Below are positions 10,640 through 22,600 of a stretch of DNA of 64,000 bases, in pieces. Position numbers and translations under genes: made by a program. Each line of letters starts with the position of its first letter. The stretch's first letter is position 1. The stretch is from Owenia fusiformis (taxonomy: Eukaryota; Annelida; Polychaeta; Sabellida; Oweniidae): assembly GCA_903813345.2 (NCBI GenBank), contig CAIIXF020000010.1, forward strand, positions 20,905,181 through 20,969,180, given 5' to 3'. The notes beneath the pieces were generated by a model. That model saw only the letters and a program-made list of their open reading frames with translations. It made no database searches and was not told where the DNA came from.

Positions 10640-13600
10640 CTGAAATTATAAAACATGAAAAATTGCAATTTTAATGAGGCATTAACATGCAAACACCTGC
10701 CATTTGTTACAGATGCCGACAGCCAAACACCACCCACAGAAAAGTTGAAGACTATATAATTATAATTACAATATGTCAGCACTTATAATGGTGACAAAAA
10801 ACTGTCATTCATTCAAATATAAAAACAAAATTTTTGCATGAGTTTGTCTGAAGCGACAAACATCTTTAGTATTGAATAAGGAAGTAAAATTTCAAACTCA
10901 CCTTTACTATTGGTACCAGAGTGACCTTCTGCACCTGTGTGACATAGTCTGCTACAATATACACTGCTACCTTACTGAACTCTACCTTGTAGCTTGCCAT
11001 AAGAGCATACAGTCTGAAATACATCCATCATATTATCCATGGTATGCAGGGTCAAATTGATGTCTTGCATTGAGTCTATCCACACTACTCTTTTTTATTT
11101 TCTAATCTTTTATATTTTTTATTTGTTTGTTTATTTAATCATAGAAACTCTTTAACACATGGCACCACTACACACGCTGGAGATGGAGTAGATAGGGGTC
11201 TGGAGACCATATTTGATGCACACCAACTTTTTCAAAGTACACGTAAAAATACTTACATTGGCCTAATCATTCGAATGATAAAAAAATTAATAACAAACTG
11301 AAAACTGAAGAATTTTCATAAATCTTGGCATATGACAAAAAGAACACAAAAATATGAAATCTCCACTTAATGTATGAAGCATATCAGTAACCACACATCA
11401 TATTTTATCCCATGGTTGCAAGGATAAAGATCAAATATCACATGAAGATATATTTGATATGTTGATCAAGATATCATATTTTAGCAAAAAAATCACAAAC
11501 CATCGAATATCACTTTTAAAATATCGAATATCACGTCTTAAAAAGTGATATTCGATGGTTTGAAAAGTGATATTCGATGGTTTGAAAAGTGATATTCGAT
11601 GGTTTGAAAAGTGATATTCGATGGTTTGAAAAGTGATATTCGATGGTTTCGATTTTTTTCAAAAAAAATCTTTTTACATTTTTTAATTATTTTTAAAAAT
11701 ATTTTTAATAAATTTCAAAATTTCAAAAAACTTTTTCAACATTTTTTCACAATTTTTTTCAATTATTTTTTCAACTTTTTTCTCAAATTATATTTTTCAA
11801 CTTTTTTCGCTGATGATGATTTCCCATGGGATAAACGGACAATCCTATGGTTTTTCAAAAATATCAATTATATCCACCCATGGATACAAATATCTTCACT
11901 CATTCGCTGCGCTCACTCATGAAGATATCAATATCCACTCATGGATATAAATGATATTTTTTCAAAACCATAGGATATTCCTATAATATCAAGTTTATCT
12001 AGATTGTATACCTCTCAGTAAGATGTCCACAGGCCACCACAGCTGCAACTTGCTCGGAGTTATAATGGTTGGCTTGGTCACCTGCAACTATTGCACTGTT
12101 CATCAGACCTGATATATGTTAAGGCAGCCAAATAATTGGTTAAATGGTGGAGTGGTATTGAAAGCAAGAGGTCCTGGGTTCAATCCCAGTTACTTTAGCT
12201 TTTTCTAGACAATTGTACTGGTTTAAAAGTATGTTGAGTTATGTTTATAATTATTTTGTTACTTTTTTTTGGTTAAGGATACGTTTGGAAGCTGCTATAA
12301 AAGGAGGTATGAAGTTGAAGACATTATCTCTGTAATGTACCAACATTTCATTCAACACTTTATAGGTGGCACTAAATACATCTCTGAAATTGATGATGTC
12401 ATCAGTTTCCGTGCTGTTGCCATCTTTGCTGGATTCTCTTATTGTGATATCTAATGGTGCATTAGTGCAGCTAGTAAGGCACATTGCTACATGGGACACT
12501 GGTAGGATCTCCTGAAAACAAATCATTACATGCCATATACAATTGTTCAAGAATTAAAACAGTGTGCCATGCTTAGATTGCCACAAATTCATTCAACTTA
12601 GTACTTAACAACATGCTAATGCATTGCCAGTGTTAGACTCAACTTACTATATGTTATTTGCAATAGAGTGACTCAACTTACCATGTTAACTGCCATGGAT
12701 TTACTCAACTTACCATGCTAACTGACATGGATTTACTCAACTTACCATGCTAATTGACATGGATTTACTCAACTTACCATGCTTACTGCCATGGATTTAC
12801 TCAACTTACCATGCTAACAACCATAAATTGATCCAATTTAAGATGCTAACTGCCATTGATTGACCCAACTAACAATGCTAATTGCCAGAGTCAGACTCAA
12901 CTTACTATCCTATTTGCAATAAATTGACTCAACTTACCATGCTAATTGCCATAGATTGGGCCTCCAGTATAGGTAGAACAATGGTTCGAGTCAAGTGTCT
13001 TCCAACTCTAGTAGCTTCTACAAGCATACTTTGAAAGAACTGGGTAGCCTGAAAGTGAAAGAAAACATGATATGGTTGTTAATTTAATATTTTGGAAACA
13101 TTTATACTAGCAGGTGTTTTACAATGATCCAAATAATTATTTTATATGCAGTAAAACCTGTGCATATTGAACATATTTTTGCCAAGAAAAAAACATTCAG
13201 TGCTGGTAGATGTTCACTACAGAGAGAGTAATTTATACAGGAACCAGTAGAGTATGTGTAGAGGAAAGTTGTCCACTAGAGAGAGGTGTTCACTAAGACA
13301 GGTTTTACTGTAGATTGAATAACATTCATGGACTTGTTAAAAATGATACATTCTTACATTTTGATTGACATAGTTAAAGTATTTCAGTTTTTCATCCTTC
13401 AGTTCAGAATGTGTTTTGAGAAGATGGAGCCAGACTTTTAATTGTGTTGCTACATCAACAGCATCTGTACCAATATGGCTGCTATCCTGAAAATATTAAA
13501 CAACTCTTGCATGCAAACTCTACCATCATTTTAGAAAGCATAAACTTGTATATACACTGCACATTTCTTTAAATTAAACAATTCTATCCAATAACATAAA

Positions 13601-16600
13601 ATTACATACCACACTTCCTTCAACATTTCTGCTCAGTATTTAAGGAAACCTATTCCCAAATATTTTTAATCTTATTTTGAAAAATGTTAAACCCAAAATG
13701 TATGAGCAAATAAGTGAAATTAATGTAATGGGGTACAAAAACAATACGAAAATATGAGGACATACTACTCCTTAAGGAGGTCACTGTAACAATAAAAAGT
13801 CTTACCATATTTTTCACAAGTTTATTGAGTCTGTCTTGGTATATGCTCAGTGGGGATGCCTTCAGTGTCTTCCCCAATGTCCAGATCACTTTGCTTTCAA
13901 GTTTTGCCATATCTCCCTCGATAACATCCTCTTCTTCCTTAGTACCAGCCAAATCTCCATTGGTTTTAACAATGTCTTCCTTGGTATCTACTTGGGGGTC
14001 TTGGGTCCCTGTTGCAGGGCTATTTATGTTGTCCTGGGTCCCAGTTTTTTTGTTGACTCGTTGTAAATAGCCCTCCAGTCTAAATACAGTACAGAAAAAC
14101 TATATAATACACATAGTCCAGAATAGCTATATAAAGTACAATACAGTTGTAAAGAGTACAGAAGAGTTACAGAAGAGTACGGGTGATTTTTCTTACAACA
14201 CAAACAGTAGAGAGGAGCTATTTAGGGTACAGAAAAGATGCTGAGAATCATTATTATAATTCAAGTCACTGTATTGATTCTCCACTCTCATACATGTCAT
14301 AATGCACTCATACATTTCTGAAAAGTCATCACTTTGAAAATAGCTATTAAGAATGGTGTACATATAATAAGGAATACGTATTACAGAATATGGAATACGT
14401 ATAAACTGTACAATCAGAAAAATATCTCAAAATCTATTTTAAACAAACCTATTCCAAACTGTATTGAGGAAGTCATCTGGCAGGAAATCTTCCAGCTCAA
14501 CATAATGTGTACAAAGGATGTTCATCAGGTTTAGTGACACTTCCATTTTGAATACACCCTGGAAAGAATTGGACAATAAAGTTCTGTGGTAAGGTTTGAT
14601 AGGATGTTAACAAGACACATAGTGATGAATATCACACGTCAAGTAATTTACACGGCATGCATAAAACCTAATCAGTCTAAGCACTGGTCTGTTATTGTTA
14701 AAATTTCAAGTTGAACAGGTTAGTGGTAGTGGTTTTCCTGGAATTTTGGAGACAAAATTTCATGTGGTGCCCCATCCGCCCACCTTACAAGTCCAGGAGC
14801 ACAAAACAACAATATAGCGCTTTGAAAAAGTTTAATATTTTAGAATAACAAGGCATTAACATGCAAAATGTAACCACCTGCCATTTGTTACAGATGCTGA
14901 ATGCCAACCACCGGCTGCCAAACACCAATTGCTGAACACCATCCACAAAGACTATACAACAATACTTACGGGGTTCATGTTTACGTTGAGCAAATTCTAA
15001 TTAATTTTCTTACTTATCACCTGTTCCATGTAGCCTAATACTACATGCATAATACATGTAGGTGTATCAAAAAGTATTGTATTCTAGTGCCCTTGCTATG
15101 ATACTCTGAAGTTGATTCAATTCAAATCTACCATGCACATATTATATTATATATTATTATTATATAACAATACAATGTCAAAAAGGATTTACCTTATCTT
15201 TGTTGTCAAATGTCTTTAACGACAACTGAACAATCGCATCTAAATGTGACTTCCAAGGTATATCAGCCAACATCTTGTGACAACCTATCAGAGTGATGTA
15301 ACCAGATACCAAATAAGGCAATGCAGCAGAATCTACGTCATCCTTTAACGTTTGGTCTATAACTTTGATAAATTGTTTCGATAGTGTGAGAAAGTAGAGC
15401 TTGCATGGTTTAGTCACTTCTTCCTTCATGTTGCTCCATTTAGACACCTTGGGTAAATAAATCAATATATTATAATATAAACCCCGGGTGCAGCCGAGGA
15501 ATTACCAAAGTATGATCTCTAATTAAAAGAGTGTTAATGAAGTTGGTAAATTTTCCATCAATTTGACACAAAGTGATAAATATTAATTAACACACATTTT
15601 TGTCCAAAAATTCAAAATTGCCACCAAGTTACTGTATAAGTGGTATTTAATCCGAGTGGTTAATTTTCCGAATGGTCAAATTTCATCATTTTCCTAATTT
15701 TAATTTTCCTAATTACAAGAAACCTCCCATTGGATAACATTATAAAGACAATATTTCCGACATTTAATTTTCCGAACCTGGCAAAAATTAGGAAATAGAC
15801 AAATTAAATGATTAGGCAAAATTACCACTTATACAGTATTTACCAAACATATTTAAAACCTAATGAGATCTAGGCACTAGTCTGCCTTAGCTTTGCATGT
15901 AAAGAAATTATTAGTCAAACAAGTAAGTTTTCTTGGTTTAACTAGATTTATTTGGTGCCCACCTAGCCAGTCAGACAGACACATGCAGTCCATCTGCATA
16001 TGATGACAAAGTGGGAGGAAAATGGACCATTGCATTGAAAATGGTAATATAAATATTAACAGGTGAATTACCTTAGAAAGTGTCTTAAGGGTGAAAAGCA
16101 TCACCCTGGCTGTCCATACGTTACATGATCCAGTTTCCCACATCGCCAGCTTATCTAATAGCTTTAAAATCAAAAATGACACATGATTAGCACACTCTAG
16201 GATGTGTTCCTGTATTTCTGGAGCAACACATAGGTATTTGTCTTTGATTTACTACATTTCCAGGCCCATAGCCAGGGGGTTCATTGGGTTCTAGCAAACC
16301 CCCCCTGACCAAAACTTCTTTCAAAATCATGCAGTTTTCATCATTCTGAGCACATTTTAAGTGATTTTGACCATTTTTGGACCAAAATTGTCAAAAGTGA
16401 ACCCCCCATTGACAAATCCTGCGGGCCTGTTTCTCAGATTCTGGAATATTGGCAAATTTTGTAAAATCACTCTCCAAACTATATTTGAGTATAATATATA
16501 GAAAATTTAATAAACAAAAAGAGCCAGTAGTACAGAGGATACAAATGGTTTAGATTAAGGATCTTCTGAATTAGAGCTATTATTTACATTAGCCACACTT

Positions 16601-19600
16601 ATTTTTTTCACTTATTTCCCAAATATTCTCCCCTTGCTAGAAAAGACACCTTGAACAGGTCAACCTTCTTACATTGTTTATGAAGGCACTTAGACCCTCC
16701 AACCCAGTGGTGGTCTTCACAGAGGCGTTCAGCAACACCAACACCAGGCTTTCTAGCAACTTACACACCTACAACATTTAATCAAATATATTTTTTATTA
16801 CTTTTTTAATATTTGAAATCAGTTTCATTCTAGATTTTATAATAAGAGGAGTTGGATGGTCAAACTTTTACACAAGACAGGGTAGTAAGTTTGCTTTAGA
16901 CTGTCTGAGTTTCATTTAAAATTGGTCCATTGGTAGTGACACAGAGTCGATACATATTTTCAATGATTAAATTAGGTGGAACAGCGTTTTTTATAAAAAA
17001 TTGTGCTAAGCTGCAGTTTTGGAAATTTCTAACAGTAAGTAGTGTCATCTGTCAACAGACTGTAGTTAAATCATGTTTAATTAGTTTTTCTGTTAATATT
17101 CATTCTCATTCAAAATATTCAACCCCAGTTGCAATGCACTTCCTGTATCTGTCCACTCGATCCAAAAACACATGTTTAAGGCCTTCGTATGAGAGATTTG
17201 AAACGATGTCAGTATATTTCCAGAACCACAACTTAGGAGATATTTTATATATAACGCTGCTCCACCTTACATTGTCATTGAAAATATGAATTGACTCTGT
17301 GTCACTACCAATAAACCAATTTATATGAAACTCATAGAGTTTCAAGCAAACTAACTATCCTGTCTCATATTAAAGTTTGAGCTTCCAACTCCTCTTATTA
17401 TAAAATTGAGAGCCAATGGTAAGAAACTTTTTGATCGGCCCTTGTACATATACACTATTGCCCCATAGTACTGTACTTAAATAATCACACATTATAGAAT
17501 GTCTTTGCATCATGTTTTGTTTTTACAATTCTTTTTAGATTTCAGTGCAGAGTGGTAAATTCTAAAATGCCAATATAATATATAACTACCACTTCAAAGC
17601 ATATACATATGAAAATAAGAAGGATCATGTACCTTGTATATATGTCAAAGGTCTATTTTTCTTTACCTTTTCTGACTTGCTAGATGTATTGTTGAGAAGC
17701 CAACATAGAGCTGTAGATTTGTCCAAGTAGTTGGTAAACTGAGGGTTTCTGCCATCATTACTGCATGTCAGTATTATACTGGAATATTCATTACACTTTG
17801 TTGATCAAGCTAAACCAATTCTAAAGCAGAATCCTACTCCTGGCGACAATAATAAACCTGTTAGTTATTCTTTATAACATAAAATGTATCTCAGTGTAAC
17901 TTGAATAAGCAGGATATCAACAAATCCAGTTTTATTGTGGAAGTATAAATTTAGCCTGTTTTTAAGCATACCATAGTTTGTTTTCCTTTCATAGTCAAAA
18001 ATACATATCAACTACTACCAATCGCATATGCATTCTAGGTAGCCTTGTGGTGTAAAAAATTGTGTACCATTAATAAAATATACCCTATATGACAAGATAT
18101 AAGCTGAAAGATAGCAATGTACTTTCGAATTTTGATATCATAGTTGAAGAATGCAAAAATGAATAAAGAATCTGTCAAGTCACCTGCACAATATCTGTAT
18201 AAGCTCTTCTGATTTCCCAGAATTTCTTTCAATCCCGATAAGAAGAAACGCTGTTAAGCTAAAGCATGTGCGTTGTTGTTGTGGTATGCTCGCCATGGGC
18301 AGGTACTCCAGAGTCTGGAAAGTACAATATAAACAAATATTTCCTGGTTCTCATAGGCGTACGAAACAAAATTAATTTTGAACTCATGAAATATGCCAAG
18401 GCATGAATCCATGTCAAGACCTATTGGCATTACATACACGGACATATCTGTAAATTTCCTGAGTTATACGTACCTCCAAAAGTGAATTTTTACAACAAAT
18501 TTTTGCTATCTTAATTATTAAGCTTTATCTTTGAAAAAACATAATCCACCTCAAAAATATTAAATTCAGCTCTCAGTAATAGCGAATTCCTAGCAGATGA
18601 AAATGGATAAATGATAGACCACTGTAAATTGGAACGTTTGATGGATTCTTTCTAAAGTTTGTCCATGTTCAACATAAAACCCACTTTTGTTTTGGACAAA
18701 GGAAGAGTATACATTGAACAAGTGAAGAGTTTTGGACAAATGAAAAGTAGTTTGTTTTGGACAACGGAAGATGATCTCTCTGCAAATTTAGAGTTAATAT
18801 TGATAAAGGAAGATTTTTGGACAAAGGAAGAGTTTGTTTTGGAGAAAAGAATGGTTTTGGACAAAGGAAGAATTTATTATGAACATGTCAATTCAGTGAA
18901 TCTGGGAGCTTTGTAGGATTTCTTCATTCACATTAAAATAAATGCAGTGATTAAAAGAATCAAAGGGCATCTACGATCAGACAAGAGAATTAAACTAAAA
19001 GCCATAAAAAGTTATTATTCAAAAATTCTTTATTTTATATACATGTATTCTGTTTTACAGATCTTCACATTAAATACATTTTGTCACAATTAATCATGAT
19101 TTCACTTTGTGCCCATCAACTTCTCATTCAGTACATATACTGGTACTAATATATATACGTCATATTTTTAACAAAGTTCTCCTATACTCATCAGGGTTGG
19201 CATGAAACCATTGCTCAGTTATATAAAAAGATGGCAAGTATGTTCAAAAGATATGTCTGGACATGAAACTGATGACTTGCAACAGCTTTTGTGACATCTC
19301 CAGCTTCTATATTTCCATGTTTGTTAGTGGTCAGTTTTCCTCCTTTCCCTTGTGTATCTGCAAGGTTGATAATTTCATATGTCATTTTGACATCAACCTT
19401 TTCATAATATTTCTCCAGTTGGGAATTACTGACCTTCAACTGCTTTGAAAAACTCATTTCTAAAGAAGCAAGTGGGATCTCAATTGAAGCTGTAATGTTA
19501 AAAGTAAAATGGCTGCTGTAATAATATTCCTGGGAAACCCTTTGCGTATCTGCCTCTTTAATGTAGCCAATAGGGTTGAAGAATGTTTTAATGACATCCT

Positions 19601-22600
19601 TTATAACATCATCAATCAAGAACTGTTGACTTAGGATATCGGAATCAGTTCTGGAGTTATTGTGCCTTATCTCATACACCAGCTTCACTTGGACAAGAAT
19701 TCTGTTTAGGATTGAGCATTTAGAGCCAAGGTTAGTATGAAAAACTGGACAGTCTCTCACTTTGCATTGATGCTGATTACTACTGCATTGAAACTCAAGT
19801 TGGTCTAGCCCAAATATTCCATTTGATTCAACTTTCAGTCCGTAACCATTGGAGAGTTGCAAATCTAACAATAATGTTAAACAAAAATATTTGTAACGTA
19901 TAAGCCTTCCACCATAACCTACCTGGCAGCCAACTGCTCCAGGTTTGATTGGATCTGGAAGAGTGCACTGCAAGCAATACATATTGTAGAAAGTAACTCC
20001 AAAGAAATGAAATCCATAGAAGTATACAACAGGATCTTGTCCAGCCATTGCACACTTTTGTGATATTTCTGTGTCCTGACAGTGCTTGCAATCATAACGT
20101 AACTCTATACAGGGTCGGGCACCTACAGGTGGAGTATATTCAATAGTACAGGCAGGATTATGGAGTAAATTAAGCACTATATCAACATCAGCATCAAGGA
20201 AGTTTTCAGGTTTAATTTCGTCCGATTCACAACTAATGGAGACATTCCAAGCTGTATAAGCAATGACACTATTACATAATGCACAGAACTTGTTCCTGAA
20301 GTTCTCTCCCGTTTTTATATCATTAACTGGTACCAGATTAAGAAGCCCATCACGTGACTGACATTTAGCACTCAGTTCTGAATCACTTTGACTGTAGGGG
20401 CATTTGTTGACAACATAGACTGATCTGCTCTTATCTCCAGATAAGCCTAAGCATTCATAGATATCTTTGTTACTTTTCCTGAGATCGTTTAACCCATTTG
20501 GATCACACATCTTGATATAGTCCTTACAACAGTCTCCATATTTAGGGCACTCTGGGTCACATTGACAATAAACTGTTTTGGAGATTTTTCCACATCGCCC
20601 CTCACATGATCGTTTGAGTCGTTCCTCAGGGACATCAATTGAACAACTTGTTACATTTTCATAAGTACTACAGGAATTTTCTCTCGGTAAAAAGTTGGGA
20701 TCTTTCCTTGAAGCTATATCAAGACCAGCTGTAGGTTGTTTTAAGTGCCTTGTATCAGTATCAGTATCTGATGGATCATCCATTAATGCTTTATTTGGAT
20801 CAGTTGTCATATGTTGATCAAAGTGGGTTGTATTAGTATCAGTATGTGTTAGATGATCGGTCAATGCTTTATTTGGATCAGTTGTCATTATTTGATCAAA
20901 GAGGGTTGTATCAATATCGCTGTATGTTGGATCATCCATCAATGCTTCATTTGGATCAGTTGTCATAGGTTGATCAAAGAGGGTTGTATCAATATCGCTG
21001 TATGTTGGATCATCCATCAATGCTTCATTTGGATCAGTTGTCATAGGTTGATCAAAGAGGGTTGTATTAGTATCAGTATGTGTAGGATCAATTATCTGAA
21101 AATCTTGACCCGTTGCCGCTACTTCTTTCGGATTTACAATAACCTGGAGAAAAATACATCATAAGGTAAGGCAAAAAATTAAAAATGCAGATAGAAAAGG
21201 AACATTGAAAGAGTAAAACTGGTCATAAGGAAACAAATAACCTATATTGTATGCAATCAAATAATCAGTGTCAAACATCCACCCCCCCTACGCCCACCAA
21301 AACTGTATAGATCTTTTTGGACAACCCTGTATTATGACCAGAACATATGCTTCATAATCAAACAAACAAAAATATGATGTCACTGACTTCATTTTTTACT
21401 TAAAGCTAGAAAACATTTTGATCTGTCATGTTGGGAACAGGATGCACGGAAAAGTTAAACAGTTAAAACTTATCTAAGAACTAAGAAAACAAAAACCATA
21501 GGTCTATCACCAATTTCATGTTTTTGTCTAATATGTTGGAAATTATGTGCCAAAGTGCAACAAATATATGTTAAAAACACCAATACTGGGTATGATATCA
21601 TTAATTCATCAAAATTATTTATCAATATGAAGTAGGGGTGAGATGATGACCCGATGACGTGATTACCCCCAGACTGAGGCCTTCAGATTGACCCAAGTCA
21701 AATCTTATAGTTGAAGATTCGAATCATTTCTAGTTGAAAAAATAACTTCCAATTCTATCTTGTATACCTCAAGAGTTTTGAATTGCTATAGCATGGGACC
21801 ACCTATTGCTAGTAAACAACTACATTAAAGTGAAAAAGTTTGATCAGTTACCTCTGGAGTCAAGCTTGTTTCTGTAGTATTGTGTCTAACATGCTCCCCA
21901 TCATCTGTAATAGGATAACTAGTAGACCCTGTGGTATCTCCTTGATGATTATGGGTTGATACGTTCCGGGAGGTTGTTTCTTTAGAATCTTCAACAACCT
22001 GCTGCAAAATGCTACGCTTGTGTTTTGTCTGAGATTTGGTGACTGAAGCTGTGAACAGCATGTAAACCAGGCTCACAGAGAGAATCATCCATGCTCTAAT
22101 CCTTTTCATTTTGGATCCAAAGGTGTACCCTCCGATGGTGTTATTAGCAATTGTTGCTAACTGACAATACCAGATATTCTCTCATGTTTTATACTATATT
22201 TATCAATTATTAGTAGCCTGGACATTAATATGCTGACTGAAGGTTTATTATGTGCTATCATTTGGCTACAAATAAAGCCTTCGGATCACGAAAGTATATG
22301 TACAAAAATGTATTTATTTGGTGTCTTTGATTTTGACATTTGAATAATCAACTCATTTATTTATATTTACCATTAAAACATAGTTACTTTTAGGAAAGTG
22401 CAATAAAGTAGTTTGATGAGCCTTCATATAAAATTATATGATGTCCATGTTTTTAGCTGCATTTCATTGATCTGAATTGATATCATTTGATTTGGAATCG
22501 AATTCTTAAATGAAGGACTTTTCTCCATCAAACTTATACATAATGCAAAAGACATTGTCATGAAAAGTGTTCAGTTTACTTTTCAAATATGATCAATGTT

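Noticed and set aside
12138-12195. tRNA gene
   Set aside because: The B-box is perfect but the spacing to the A-box is too short and no acceptor stem forms.
17106-17345. 79-codon minus-strand ORF as a host gene
   Set aside because: It lies wholly inside a TIR element and its end resembles a mariner transposase C-terminus.
20853-21164. 103-codon plus-strand ORF with repeats
   Set aside because: Antisense shadow of the 26-residue coding repeat of the SMB gene.
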